This document shows positions 34,478 to 43,756 of a DNA stretch of 64,000 bases, piece after piece. The notes under the pieces are model-generated. The model searched no databases. It saw only the letters and a program-made list of their open reading frames with translations, and was not told where the DNA came from. Positions within the stretch are counted from its first letter, which is position 1; each line of letters starts with the position of its first letter. The stretch comes from CAZVNZ01 sp964628515 (lineage in GTDB: Bacteria > Bacillota > Clostridia > Christensenellales > Christensenellaceae), in assembly GCA_964628515.1 (NCBI GenBank), contig CAZVNZ010000002.1, positions 1 to 64,000 of the forward strand. The letters are read 5' to 3'. The position numbers and the translations under genes were made by a program.

Positions 34478-36420
34478 GAGAACTTGTAGATAAATTAAAT
34501 AAATATGCGTACCACTATTATGTTTTGGACGACCCTTTAATTTCGGATAAAGACTACGACAAACTGTACGACGAGCTTACAGCGCAGGAGGAAAAAACAG
34601 GGCAGGTGTTGCCCGACTCCCCTACTCAAAGGGTAGGGGGCAGTATAATTGAAGGGTTTGTTAAGCATACTCATTTAGCACCCCTATACAGCTTAGATAA
34701 AGCCCAAAACTTAGGGGAAGTGGATAACTGGCTGGTGCGTGCCCAAAAAATCAACAGCAGTTTTAAGGAGTTTTCTTTAGAGTACAAATTTGACGGGCTA
34801 ACCATAAACCTTACCTACGAAAAGGGCTTTTTAGTAACCGCCGCCACAAGAGGAGACGGTATAGTGGGAGAAAACGTAACGGCGCAGGTAAAAACCATAA
34901 AAACCATACCCTTAAAAATAAATTGCACGGATAAAATAGAGGTGCAGGGGGAGGTTATAATGCGGTTGTCCGTACTTGAAAAATATAATAAGACCGCAAG
35001 CGAGCCACTTAAAAACGCAAGAAATGCCGCCGCAGGCGGTCTTAGAAACTTAGACCCAAAGGTAACCGCAAGCCGTAATTTAGATGCTTTTATATACAAC
35101 GTGGGGTACAAAGAAGGGGCGCAGTTTAAAAACCAAAGGGAAATGGTCTCCTTTTTAAAGGAAAACGGATTTAACGTATGCAAGTACGAGCATTATTTTA
35201 ATAATATAGATGACGTAAAAAACGCAATTACACAAGCTGTGGAAAAAAGAGACAGTTTGGATTTTTTAATAGACGGCATGGTAATTAAAATTGCCGATTT
35301 TACCGCAAGAGAAAGCCTGGGCTACACCCAAAAATTTCCAAGATGGGCGGTTGCTTTTAAGTTTGAAGCACAGGAGGCAACCACAAAAATAATAGATGTA
35401 GTTTGGGATGTAGGCAGAACGGGCAAGCTGACTCCAAGCGCAGTATTAGAGCCGGTAGAAATCGGAGGGGCAACGGTAAAACGTGCAACCCTAAATAACT
35501 ACGAGGATATTTTAAGAAAAAATGTAAGTATAAACTCGGTGGTGTTTATACGGCGCTCTAACGATGTTATACCGGAAATTTTAGGACAAACACCTGATGC
35601 ACAGGAAAACTTAATTACAGTAGCAAAACCCACAAACTGCCCTGCTTGCAATACGCAACTTACAGAGATAGGACCTAATTTGTTTTGCCAAAATTCTCTG
35701 TCTTGCAAGCCACAACTAACTTCAAGAATGGTGCATTTTGTAAATGCCACAGAAATAGAAAACTTAAACGAAAAAACCATAGAAACCCTGTTTGAAAAGC
35801 TAAACATCACAGATATTGCAGGGCTTTATTCCATAACAAAAGAAATGCTTTTAACCCTTGAAGGGTTTAAGGATAAACGATCAGAAAAAATACTAACCGC
35901 CATAGAAAGCAGTAAAAATCCCCCTTTGGAAAACTTTATTTTTGCCCTGGGTATTTCCAACGTAGGCAAAAAAACGGCTAAAGATTTAGCTAAAAACTTT
36001 AAAACTTACGAAGCAATTAAAAATGCTGACTTAGAGGCATTAATTGCAATTAAAGATATTGGAGAAGTAGTGGCAGGAGACTTAATTGCCTTTTTTGCAA
36101 AGGACAGCAACTTAAAGGTAATAGAAGAACTGTTTAATTACGGAGTAACGCCAAAAGAATACGAAGGGCAGTTAAATTCAAGTGTGTTTGAAGGCAAAAC
36201 TTTTGTGCTTACAGGCAGCTTGGAAAAACTCACTCGTAAAGAGGCAGGAGATTTAATAGAAAAGCATGGGGGTAAAACCGCAAGTGCGGTAAGCGCCAAA
36301 ACGGATTTTGTGCTTGCAGGAGAAAATGCAGGCAGTAAACTTAAAAAGGCGCAGTCCCTTAATATAAATATTTTAAACGAGGAAGAATTTTTAATTTTAA
36401 TAAACGGAGAGAATAAATAA
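34474..36420 (+). CDS. ligA: NAD-dependent DNA ligase LigA
   Basis: LigA seals nicks in replication and repair using NAD. The protein (648 aa) has the Ia domain with YHYYVLDDPLISDKDYD near residue 12, and the nucleotidyl transferase motif KFDG near residue 105, whose Lys takes AMP. An OB fold, a Cys4 zinc finger (CPACNT near 389 and CQNSLSC near 407), helix-hairpin-helix repeats and a C-terminal BRCT domain (from about 570) follow. ATG 34474 overlaps the pcrA stop by 4 bases. It shares its last base with the gatC start. Confidence 0.97.
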   Translation: MRELVDKLNKYAYHYYVLDDPLISDKDYDKLYDELTAQEEKTGQVLPDSPTQRVGGSIIEGFVKHTHLAPLYSLDKAQNLGEVDNWLVRAQKINSSFKEFSLEYKFDGLTINLTYEKGFLVTAATRGDGIVGENVTAQVKTIKTIPLKINCTDKIEVQGEVIMRLSVLEKYNKTASEPLKNARNAAAGGLRNLDPKVTASRNLDAFIYNVGYKEGAQFKNQREMVSFLKENGFNVCKYEHYFNNIDDVKNAITQAVEKRDSLDFLIDGMVIKIADFTARESLGYTQKFPRWAVAFKFEAQEATTKIIDVVWDVGRTGKLTPSAVLEPVEIGGATVKRATLNNYEDILRKNVSINSVVFIRRSNDVIPEILGQTPDAQENLITVAKPTNCPACNTQLTEIGPNLFCQNSLSCKPQLTSRMVHFVNATEIENLNEKTIETLFEKLNITDIAGLYSITKEMLLTLEGFKDKRSEKILTAIESSKNPPLENFIFALGISNVGKKTAKDLAKNFKTYEAIKNADLEALIAIKDIGEVVAGDLIAFFAKDSNLKVIEELFNYGVTPKEYEGQLNSSVFEGKTFVLTGSLEKLTRKEAGDLIEKHGGKTASAVSAKTDFVLAGENAGSKLKKAQSLNINILNEEEFLILINGENK

Positions 36421-36704
36421 TGAATGTAACTGTTGAAGACGTTAAAAAAATTGCATCCCTTTCCATGTTAGAACTTACAGAGGAAAAGGAGAATATGCTA
36501 CGGCAAAACCTAAACGATATTTTAGCCCATGCACAAAAGTTAGACGAGCTAAATACCCAGGGGGTAGAGCCTACCACATATATTTTAAAGCAACAAAATG
36601 TAGTAAGGCAGGATACCGTAACCAATAATTACGATAACGATAGTATGCTTGCCAATGCTCCCCAAAAAGAAGACGGCGCTTTTGTTGTGCCTAAAGTTGT
36701 GTGA
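36420..36704 (+). CDS. gatC: Aspartyl/glutamyl-tRNA amidotransferase subunit C
   Basis: GatC is the small scaffold that wraps GatA and GatB in the amidotransferase that makes Gln-tRNA(Gln) and, in many bacteria, Asn-tRNA(Asn). The protein (94 aa) has the family pattern VEDVKKIASLSMLELTEEKE at residues 4-23, NDILAHAQKLDELNTQGVEP, then LRQD-type VVRQDTV. ATG 36420 overlaps the ligA stop (TAATG). It heads the gatC-gatA-gatB set. Confidence 0.95.
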   Translation: MNVTVEDVKKIASLSMLELTEEKENMLRQNLNDILAHAQKLDELNTQGVEPTTYILKQQNVVRQDTVTNNYDNDSMLANAPQKEDGAFVVPKVV

Positions 36705-36712
36705 GGTATGCC

Positions 36713-38161
36713 ATGAACAAACTGACTGTTACAAAAGCAATTAAAATGCTACAAAATAAAGAAATTTCGGCAACAGAGCTTACGCAAAGCTGTATTAATG
36801 CCATAGAGAGCGCAGAGCCTAAGATAAACGCACTTGTTACAAAATGCACGCAGGAGGCTTTAACAAAAGCAAAAGAAATAGACAACAAACGTGCAAAGGG
36901 GGAAAAATTAGGTGCACTTGCAGGAATTCCCGGGATAATTAAAGATAATATTTGCACCAAAGGGGTGCTTAGTACGGCATCATCAAAAATGCTTTATAAT
37001 TATAAACCTGTGTACAACGCAACGGTTATAGATAAACTAAATAACGAGGATTACATTTTAATAGGTAAGGCTAACTTAGATGAGTTTGCAATGGGGTCTT
37101 CCACGGAAACCTCGTATTTCGGCGTTACCGCAAACCCTTACGATACAACGAGGGTGTCGGGGGGCTCTTCGGGAGGCAGTGCGGCAAGTGTAAGCGCCAA
37201 CGAGGCATTGTTTTCCTTAGGCTCGGATACCGGTGGCTCTGTTAGGCAACCGGCGGCTTTTTGCGGTGTTGTGGGGCTAAAACCAACCTACGGCACGGTT
37301 TCAAGATACGGATTAATGGCGTTTGCATCCTCCTTAGACCAAATAGGTCCTATTACAAAATGCGTGGAGGACAGCGCACTTTTGCTAAACATAATTTCGG
37401 GAAACGATACCAAGGACTCCACCTCCGCAATAATGGACTATGGGCAGTACGGTATAGACATGAAGCAGGACATCAAAGGCATTAAGGTAGGCATACCCAA
37501 AGAATACTCCGAGCAAAAAATGAGCGAAGATGCAAAACAGGCATTTTTGGATTCCATAAAAACCTTTGAGAGTATGGGGGCAATAATAGAGGAAACCACC
37601 TTGCCTACTTTTGATTACGCACTTTCCGCATATTATGTAATAGCATCGGCGGAAGCCTCCTCCAACCTTGCACGGTTTGACGGCATACGCTACGGTTATA
37701 GGGCGGATAATTACGAAAACCTAAAGGAAATGTACAAAAAAACCAGAAGCGAGGGCTTTGGAGACGAGGTTAAGCGCAGAATAATGTTAGGAAATTACGT
37801 GCTAAGCTCCGGCTACTACGATGCCTTTTATTTAAAAGCACTAAAAGCACGCACACTAATTAAGCAGGATTTTGACAATCTGTTTAGTAAGTATGATATA
37901 CTATTGTCCCCTACCACACCCGGCCCTGCCTTTAAAACGGGAGAAATTACAGACCCATTAGAAATGTACTTAGCGGATTTATTTACCGTACCCGTAAATA
38001 TTGCAGGGCTTACGGCAATAAATGTGCCTTGCGCCCTGTCTAAAGAGGGGCTACCCATAAGCGCACAAATAATAGCAAAAGCTTTCGACGAAAACACAAT
38101 GTTTAAAGCGGCTTACAACTTCGAGCAAGCTGTTAAATATAATCATCAACCAAAAATGTAA
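36713..38161 (+). CDS. gatA: Aspartyl/glutamyl-tRNA amidotransferase subunit A
   Basis: GatA is the amidase that releases ammonia from glutamine for transfer to the mischarged tRNA. The protein (482 aa) has the amidase signature GGSSGGSAASVSANEALFSL followed by GSDTGGSVRQPA around residues 148-180, giving the Ser-cisSer-Lys triad with the Lys in GIPGIIKDN near 72. ATG 36713 follows GAGG at 36703-36706; an in-frame GTG at 36701 lies before that site. Confidence 0.96.
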   Translation: MNKLTVTKAIKMLQNKEISATELTQSCINAIESAEPKINALVTKCTQEALTKAKEIDNKRAKGEKLGALAGIPGIIKDNICTKGVLSTASSKMLYNYKPVYNATVIDKLNNEDYILIGKANLDEFAMGSSTETSYFGVTANPYDTTRVSGGSSGGSAASVSANEALFSLGSDTGGSVRQPAAFCGVVGLKPTYGTVSRYGLMAFASSLDQIGPITKCVEDSALLLNIISGNDTKDSTSAIMDYGQYGIDMKQDIKGIKVGIPKEYSEQKMSEDAKQAFLDSIKTFESMGAIIEETTLPTFDYALSAYYVIASAEASSNLARFDGIRYGYRADNYENLKEMYKKTRSEGFGDEVKRRIMLGNYVLSSGYYDAFYLKALKARTLIKQDFDNLFSKYDILLSPTTPGPAFKTGEITDPLEMYLADLFTVPVNIAGLTAINVPCALSKEGLPISAQIIAKAFDENTMFKAAYNFEQAVKYNHQPKM

Positions 38162-38171
38162 GGAGGAGCAA

Positions 38172-39596
38172 ATGAATTACGAAATAGTTATTGGGCTTGA
38201 AGTCCATGTAGAAATGGCAACAAATACAAAAATATTTTGCGGTTGCAAAAACGAGTTTGGCTCTCCTCCCAACACCAACGTTTGCCCCGTGTGTTTAGCT
38301 ATGCCGGGCACACTTCCCGTGCTTAACAAGCAGGTTATAGAGTACGGTGTGCGGGCGGGTTTTTCCTTAAATTGCGAAATACCCAACTTTTCCAAAATGG
38401 ACAGAAAGGGTTATTACTATCCCGATTTATCCAAAGCGTATCAAATATCCCAGTTTGATTTCCCTTTGTGCAAAAAAGGAGAGGTGGAGGTTGATGTAGA
38501 CGGAGTTAAAAGCAAAATCGGCATAACACGTATTCATATAGAGGAAGATGCAGGCAAGCTGATACACGGCGCAGGTGTAAGCGAGGTGGACTACAACAGA
38601 GGGGGAGTGCCCCTAATGGAAATAGTAACAGAGCCCGATTTTAGAAACGCAGGAGAGGTTAAAGCCTTTTTAGACTTAGTTAAAGCAAATATGGAATACA
38701 TTGGAGTTTCTGATTGCAAAATGGAGGAAGGCTCTCTTAGGTGCGATATTAATATTTCCGTAAGACCCAAAGGGCAAAAAGAGTACGGCACAAGGACGGA
38801 GCTTAAAAACATCAACAGTTTTTCCGCCGCTCAACGTGCAATAGAGTACGAGTCCGCCCGTCATATAGAGGTTATTGAAGATGGTGGGCAAATCATCCAA
38901 GAAACAAGACGTTACGACGACGTTAAAAATAAAACCTATTCTATGAGAGACAAGGAAGAGGCCCACGATTACAGATATTTTCCCGACCCGGATTTAGTGC
39001 CCATTTATTTAACGGACGAGGAAATAGGGGCAATAAAAGAAGCGCTACCTGAGCTCCCTTCCGTAAAAAAAGAGCGGTTTGTGTCGCAGTTTGGCTTGCC
39101 ACAGTACGATGCCAACTTACTTACAATGTCTAAATACACCGCAAAGTTTTTTGAGGAGTGCGTTGCCATTTACAACGAGCCTAAAGCCATAAGCAACTAC
39201 ATAATGGTGGATTTGGCAAGGCTGTTAAACGAAAGCAACACCGAGCCTAAAAACAACCCTATAAAGCCACAGGGTTTAGTAGATATTTTACAAATGGTGA
39301 GCAAAGAGGAGATAAACTCCAGCGTGGCTAAACAGGTGTTTGAGGAGATGTTTAAAACGGGCAAGGATGCAAAAACCATTGTAGAGGAAAAAGGTTTGGG
39401 GCAAATAAACGATAACGATGCAATAAAAACTTTGGTACTGCAAGTAATCGCCGAAAACGAAAAAGCGGTTGCGGATTACAAAAGCGGAAACGCAAAAGCA
39501 ATAAATTCCATTGTAGGTAGGGTAATGAAGGCAACGGGAGGTAAAGCTAATCATAAAACGGTAAACGATATGGTTAAAGCGCAGCTGGATAAATGA
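38172..39596 (+). CDS. gatB: Aspartyl/glutamyl-tRNA amidotransferase subunit B
   Basis: GatB activates the tRNA-bound Glu or Asp with ATP and channels ammonia from GatA. The protein (474 aa) starts with the conserved YEIVIGLEVHVE, has CPVCLAMPGTLPVLN near residue 37, RKGYYYPDLSKAYQISQFD near 78, and a C-terminal YqeY-like tail domain from about 330 that grips the tRNA elbow. It starts at ATG 38172 after AAGGAGGAG. The stop overlaps the next ATG by 4 bases. Confidence 0.97.
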   Translation: MNYEIVIGLEVHVEMATNTKIFCGCKNEFGSPPNTNVCPVCLAMPGTLPVLNKQVIEYGVRAGFSLNCEIPNFSKMDRKGYYYPDLSKAYQISQFDFPLCKKGEVEVDVDGVKSKIGITRIHIEEDAGKLIHGAGVSEVDYNRGGVPLMEIVTEPDFRNAGEVKAFLDLVKANMEYIGVSDCKMEEGSLRCDINISVRPKGQKEYGTRTELKNINSFSAAQRAIEYESARHIEVIEDGGQIIQETRRYDDVKNKTYSMRDKEEAHDYRYFPDPDLVPIYLTDEEIGAIKEALPELPSVKKERFVSQFGLPQYDANLLTMSKYTAKFFEECVAIYNEPKAISNYIMVDLARLLNESNTEPKNNPIKPQGLVDILQMVSKEEINSSVAKQVFEEMFKTGKDAKTIVEEKGLGQINDNDAIKTLVLQVIAENEKAVADYKSGNAKAINSIVGRVMKATGGKANHKTVNDMVKAQLDK

Positions 39597-40561
39597 AGAT
39601 AGGCAAACTTACAAACGAAGAATTAAAGCAGTTTGTGCTAAATAAAATACAGCCCAAAAACAAAGAAACCATAATAGGCGCAGGAGTGGGGGAGGATTGT
39701 TGTGCTCTAAAAATTGAGGACGGCGTAAGCATAATTTCCACAGACCCTATAACCGCCGCTACCAAAAAAGCAGGTATGCTTGCAATACACATAAATGCCA
39801 ACGATATTGCGGCGGCAGGGGGAGAGCCCATTGCGGCTTTAGTAACCTTGCTAATACCAAAGGACACCCAAATGGAGCAAGTTTGCGAGGTTTTAGACCA
39901 ACTTATAAGCACCGCAAAAGAGTTAAATATAGACATTACGGGTGGGCATACGGAGGTTACGGATGCTGTCAACCGCATTGTGCTGTCTGTTACGGTAATA
40001 GGCAAAAAAATCGGAGATAAAGTGTTTTGCACCGCCAACATGCAAGAGGGTGATTATATAATAATGACTAAATACGCAGGGCTTGAGGGTAGCGCAATAA
40101 TCGGAGACGACTGCCCGCCCTTTGCCTTTTCCAAAGAGGAATCAGAAGAACTTAAATACATAAAAAGTGCGGTAAGTGTGGTAAAAGAGGGCAGAATTGG
40201 GGCGTTGACACAGGGCACCCACGCAATGCACGATGTAACGGAGGGTGGCATAATAGGTGCAATTTGCGAAATGTGCGAAGCCTCCGCATTAGGCGCAAGG
40301 GTAGAGCTTAATAAAATCCCTGTACTAAGCATAACCAAAAAGCTGTGCAATCACTACAAACTTGATGTATACAGGCTAATATCAAGCGGTTCTATGCTAA
40401 TTACCACAAGCAACCCCACGCTACTTGCAGATGCCTTGGAAAAGGAAAACATCAACACTACAATAATAGGCAGAGTAACAAAAACAGGTGTGGTAGACGA
40501 AAATAATACGAGTTTATTTTCGGACGGAAAAGACGAGCTTTACAAATGTTTGAAAAACTAA
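39593..40561 (+). CDS. AIR synthase/HypE-like ATP-binding protein
   Basis: A 322 aa protein of the PurM/HypE/ThiL/SelD fold: GAGVGEDCCALKI near residue 28, STDPITAATKKAG near 49, HINANDIAAAGGEP near 66, and ITGGHTEVTDAVNRIVLSV near 114. HypE proteins end with a C-terminal Cys that carries thiocarboxamide; here the C-terminus is ELYKCLKN, with the Cys four residues in, and no hyp genes are nearby. It is probably not a hydrogenase maturation enzyme, and the substrate is unknown. ATG 39593 overlaps the gatB stop, so it is coupled to the amidotransferase operon. Confidence 0.75.
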   Translation: MKIGKLTNEELKQFVLNKIQPKNKETIIGAGVGEDCCALKIEDGVSIISTDPITAATKKAGMLAIHINANDIAAAGGEPIAALVTLLIPKDTQMEQVCEVLDQLISTAKELNIDITGGHTEVTDAVNRIVLSVTVIGKKIGDKVFCTANMQEGDYIIMTKYAGLEGSAIIGDDCPPFAFSKEESEELKYIKSAVSVVKEGRIGALTQGTHAMHDVTEGGIIGAICEMCEASALGARVELNKIPVLSITKKLCNHYKLDVYRLISSGSMLITTSNPTLLADALEKENINTTIIGRVTKTGVVDENNTSLFSDGKDELYKCLKN

Positions 40562-40578
40562 CCACCCTATGATATAAT
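40550..40578 (+). promoter_or_regulatory. Strong promoter for yicC-remA and beyond
   Basis: TTGAAA at 40550-40555 and TATAAT at 40573-40578 with 17 bases between. The -35 box lies in the last codons of the preceding gene. Transcription would start near 40585, leaving a leader of only about 14 bases with GAGG in it. Confidence 0.65.
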
Positions 40579-40598
40579 ATAGAATTGAGGTGTATTTT

Positions 40599-41474
40599 TT
40601 GAAAAGTATGACAGGCTTTGGCAAAAGCGAAATTGCCATAGGCGGCAGAAAATTAAGAATAGAAATAAAAAGTGTAAACAACAGGTTTTTGGATATAAAT
40701 ATTCGACAACCCAAGTTTATGTTGTTTCTTGAAAGCCATGCAAAAGACGTAATTAAAGAGTACATAGCAAGGGGCAGGGTGGACGTATTTATTAATTATT
40801 ATTCCGAGCGTGATGATGCTAAAAAAGTCACGTTGGATTTAGCCATAGTCAATGCGTATGTAAATGCGGCGGTAGAAATTGCAAGCTCCACAGGTTTGGA
40901 AAACGATTTATCCGTAGCAAAAATAATACGTTTTCCCGATGTTATAGCCTTCGAGGAGGATGCGTCGGACGAAAACGCTCTAAAAGAGCTTTTAGAAACT
41001 AACCTAAGAAGTGCCTTAGTGGAGCTTACAAAGTCAAGGGAAAAAGAGGCGGCTAATTTAGAAAAAGACATTATAAAAAGGCTTAATATGCTTACAGATT
41101 ATGCAGATACAGTAAAAGCCAAGGAAAGTGTTGTAATAGAGGAATACAAGCAAAAATTAGAAACACGAATAAACGAGATTTTAAGCAACACGGAAGTAGA
41201 CGAGCAACGTTTGGCACAAGAGGTTGCGTTTTTTGCGGATAAAAGCAATGTAACAGAGGAAGTGGTACGCATAAAAAGCCATGTAGAGCAGTTTATATCC
41301 GCCACAAAAGGAGAGCTTGCCCAAGGTAGAAATATGGACTTTATAGTGCAAGAGCTAAACAGAGAGTTTAATACAATAGGCTCAAAATCCTCAGATACAG
41401 AGCTTATAAAAATTGTAATAGATGCAAAGGCGCAAATAGAAAAAATAAGAGAGCAAATACAAAATATAGAATAG
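40599..41474 (+). CDS. yicC: YicC family endoribonuclease
   Basis: YicC (YloC in B. subtilis) family proteins are manganese-dependent endoribonucleases involved in mRNA decay. The protein (291 aa) starts with the hallmark KSMTGFGKSE, has the RIEIKSVNNRFLDI segment, and ends with the family block MDFIVQELNREFNTIGSKSS near residue 247. I chose TTG 40599 because GAGG at 40587-40590 is 8 bases upstream and the family starts just before SMTGFG; GTG 40590 overlaps that site. It opens the block that ends with rpe. Confidence 0.93.
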   Translation: MKSMTGFGKSEIAIGGRKLRIEIKSVNNRFLDINIRQPKFMLFLESHAKDVIKEYIARGRVDVFINYYSERDDAKKVTLDLAIVNAYVNAAVEIASSTGLENDLSVAKIIRFPDVIAFEEDASDENALKELLETNLRSALVELTKSREKEAANLEKDIIKRLNMLTDYADTVKAKESVVIEEYKQKLETRINEILSNTEVDEQRLAQEVAFFADKSNVTEEVVRIKSHVEQFISATKGELAQGRNMDFIVQELNREFNTIGSKSSDTELIKIVIDAKAQIEKIREQIQNIE

Positions 41475-41479
41475 GAGAA

Positions 41480-41497
41480 CGGAGAATTGATTTTCCG
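41480..41497 (+). promoter_or_regulatory. Hairpin before the remA start
   Basis: CGGAGAA at 41480-41486 pairs with TTTTCCG at 41491-41497 (one G-U pair, loop TTGA). The left arm contains GGAG, which is otherwise the nearest Shine-Dalgarno sequence to the start of remA; another GGAG lies at 41474-41477. Pairing could hide the near site or bring the far site closer. Confidence 0.4.
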
Positions 41498-41508
41498 TAG
41501 TGCAAAAT

Positions 41509-41763
41509 ATGAATAACACAAGTTTAATAAATGTGGGGCTTGGTAATATCGTAAGTGCAAACAGGCTAATAGCAATAGTTAATCCGGAGTCTGCGCCTAT
41601 AAAAAGGCTGATTTCCGATGCCCGTACCAACGGCACACTTATAGATGCCACCTACGGCAGACGCACAAGGGCGGTAGTTATTATGGATAGCAACCACATT
41701 ATATTATCTCCTGTTCAACCGGAGACGGTTTCTCACAGAATTGTTTCTAAAGAGGAGGAATAA
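41509..41763 (+). CDS. remA: Extracellular matrix regulator RemA (DUF370)
   Basis: RemA is a small DNA-binding ring protein that activates biofilm matrix and osmoprotection genes in B. subtilis. The protein (84 aa from ATG 41509) has the nearly invariant LINVGLGNIVSANRLIAIV followed by NPESAPIKR, then LIDATYGRRTRAVVIMDS. GTG 41500 would add three residues. The start region carries a hairpin. Position between yicC and gmk is the conserved one. Confidence 0.93.
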   Translation: MNNTSLINVGLGNIVSANRLIAIVNPESAPIKRLISDARTNGTLIDATYGRRTRAVVIMDSNHIILSPVQPETVSHRIVSKEEE

Positions 41764-41765
41764 CC

Positions 41766-42362
41766 TTGAAAGACAAAGCAAGCAAAAAAAACAGTGCCCA
41801 AGACATCAAAAACTTAGGTAAATTAGTGGTAATTTCGGGCCCATCGGGGGCAGGTAAAGGCACAATAGTGGACAGACTGATAGACGACGAAAACATAGAG
41901 CTTTCGGTGTCTTGCACCACAAGAAAACCCAGAGACCACGAAAAAGACGGTGTAAACTACTTTTTTAAGAGAGAAGAAGAGTTTGTGGATATGATAGTAA
42001 GCCATGCTTTTTTGGAGTATGCAGATGTTTTCGGATGCAAATACGGCACACCAAAAACCAAAGTGTTAGACAAACTAAAGGCAGGCAAAAACGTTATATT
42101 GGAAATAGATGTAAAAGGAGCAATGCAGGTTAAAGAAAACTATCCGGATGCAATGCTAATATTTATACTGCCCCCCTCCGAGCAAGAACTGCTAAGACGT
42201 TTAAGGGGCAGAAATACAGAAACAGAGGAGCAAATACGCATAAGATTTAATACTGCAAAAGAGGAAATGGACTATGCGGACAAGTACGATTATAAAATAA
42301 TAAACGATAACTTGGAAACGGCTGTTAAAGAAATACAGGATATAATAAAAAGGAGTATATAA
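41766..42362 (+). CDS. gmk: Guanylate kinase
   Basis: Gmk converts GMP to GDP. The protein (198 aa) has the P-loop SGPSGAGKGT near residue 24, TTRKPRDHEKDGVNYFF near 47, and the GMP-site EYADVFGCKYGTP near 78. It has a slightly longer charged N-terminus than usual (about 17 residues before KLVVISGPS). It starts at TTG 41766 with GAGGAGG upstream. rpoZ starts one base after the stop, the common gmk-rpoZ arrangement. Confidence 0.97.
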   Translation: MKDKASKKNSAQDIKNLGKLVVISGPSGAGKGTIVDRLIDDENIELSVSCTTRKPRDHEKDGVNYFFKREEEFVDMIVSHAFLEYADVFGCKYGTPKTKVLDKLKAGKNVILEIDVKGAMQVKENYPDAMLIFILPPSEQELLRRLRGRNTETEEQIRIRFNTAKEEMDYADKYDYKIINDNLETAVKEIQDIIKRSI

Positions 42363-42363
42363 A

Positions 42364-42567
42364 ATGCACTTAGAACTTAACGAATTACTGCAAAAGGCGG
42401 ATTGTCGCTACACTTTAGTGGTAGAGGCGGCAAAAAGAGCAAGGCAACTGATAGACGGAGCACAGCCACTAACAAGCAATGTGGATAAAAACCCGGTATC
42501 TCAAGCCATAAACGAAATTATGGAGGATAAAATTGCCTACATAAGAGTAACAGAAGGAATAAAATAA
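42364..42567 (+). CDS. rpoZ: RNA polymerase omega subunit
   Basis: Omega helps fold and hold the beta-prime subunit. The protein (67 aa) has the family pattern NELLQKADCRYTLVVEAAKR at residues 6-25, then ARQLIDGAQ and the C-terminal KNPVSQAINEIMEDKI. ATG 42364 comes one base after the gmk stop. coaBC starts directly at the base after its stop. Confidence 0.93.
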   Translation: MHLELNELLQKADCRYTLVVEAAKRARQLIDGAQPLTSNVDKNPVSQAINEIMEDKIAYIRVTEGIK

Positions 42568-43752
42568 GTGAAAAACCTAAACGTCCTTGTGGGCATATCG
42601 GGAGGAATTTCCGTTTATAAAGTTGTGTCTTTAGTCAGCTTGCTAAAAAAAGCAGGCGCTAACGTAGATGTTGTAATGACACAAAATGCAACAAAATTTG
42701 TAGGGGAAAAAACTTTCGAGACTTTAAGCAAAAACCCTGTGAGTGTGGATACCTTCACCATAAAAGGTAGCTACGATGTGGAGCATGTCGCCCTTGCACA
42801 AAAGGCGGATATTGCCATACTTGCACCCGCAACGGCAAACACCGTTGCAAAACTTGCTTGCGGTATTGCGGATAATATGCTTACAACGGTGTTTTGCGCA
42901 CTTACTTGCCCGATTATTATTGTGCCTGCAATGAACACCGCAATGTATAACAACATTGCAACAAAGGTAAATTTGCAAATACTTAAAGACAGAGGCTTTT
43001 TTGTTACAAACACAGGCACGGGGCTGCTTGCCTGCGGAGATGTTGGAGAGGGCAGAATGTTAGAGCCTTCAGAAATATTTGAGTATGCACAAATGGTTTT
43101 AAAACCCAAAAGAGATTTTATGGGCAAAAAAATACTTATAACAGCAGGCCCCACACGAGAGCCCATAGACCCTGCAAGATATATTTCCAATCGTTCTTCG
43201 GGAAAGATGGGCTATGCCCTTGCAAGGGAGGCTATAAAAAGAGGGGCAGAGGTAACGCTAATTTCCGGTCCTACGGATATTTTACCACCAAAGGTTACAA
43301 ACCTGATAAACGTGATAACAGCAAAGGAAATGCAGGATGCTGTTATGCAAAACAGCAATCAAAACATAATAATCATGTGCGCCGCCGTTGCGGACTACGC
43401 ACCTAAAACATACAGCAAAGAAAAACTGCAAAAAGAGGAAAGCCTAACCTTAGAGCTTAAAAAAACTACGGATATTTTAAAGGAGTTAGGCAAAAACAAG
43501 CAAGGGTATTTGGTAGGCTTTGCGGCTCAAACGCATAATATTTCGGAATATGCACTAAAAAAATTAGAGCAAAAAAACTTAGATATGATAGTAGCCAACG
43601 ACGTTTCCAAAAAAGAAACGGGCTTTGAAAGCGAAAACAACGCCGTCAGCATTTACACTAAAACAAATAAAGAGGGCGTAATATACAATACGGACACTAA
43701 AACCAATATTGCAAACAACATCTTAGACGAAATACTTAAAAATATGGGATAG
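42568..43752 (+). CDS. coaBC: Phosphopantothenoylcysteine decarboxylase/synthase CoaBC
   Basis: This fused enzyme joins cysteine to phosphopantothenate and decarboxylates the product, two steps of coenzyme A synthesis. The protein (394 aa) has the flavin domain (GISGGISVYKVVSLV near residue 8, APATANTVAKLACGIADN near 90, and the CoaC Met/Asn site PAMNTAMY near 116). The CoaB domain from about 186 has TAGPTREPIDPARYISN and SSGKMGYALA. The start is GTG 42568. Both halves are full length. Confidence 0.96.
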   Translation: MKNLNVLVGISGGISVYKVVSLVSLLKKAGANVDVVMTQNATKFVGEKTFETLSKNPVSVDTFTIKGSYDVEHVALAQKADIAILAPATANTVAKLACGIADNMLTTVFCALTCPIIIVPAMNTAMYNNIATKVNLQILKDRGFFVTNTGTGLLACGDVGEGRMLEPSEIFEYAQMVLKPKRDFMGKKILITAGPTREPIDPARYISNRSSGKMGYALAREAIKRGAEVTLISGPTDILPPKVTNLINVITAKEMQDAVMQNSNQNIIIMCAAVADYAPKTYSKEKLQKEESLTLELKKTTDILKELGKNKQGYLVGFAAQTHNISEYALKKLEQKNLDMIVANDVSKKETGFESENNAVSIYTKTNKEGVIYNTDTKTNIANNILDEILKNMG

Positions 43753-43756
43753 CATC

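Noticed and set aside
39593..40561. Thiamine monophosphate kinase or hydrogenase maturation HypE
   Set aside because: The overall pattern is nearer to HypE than ThiL, but there is no terminal Cys and no partner gene of either pathway, so I left it without a symbol.
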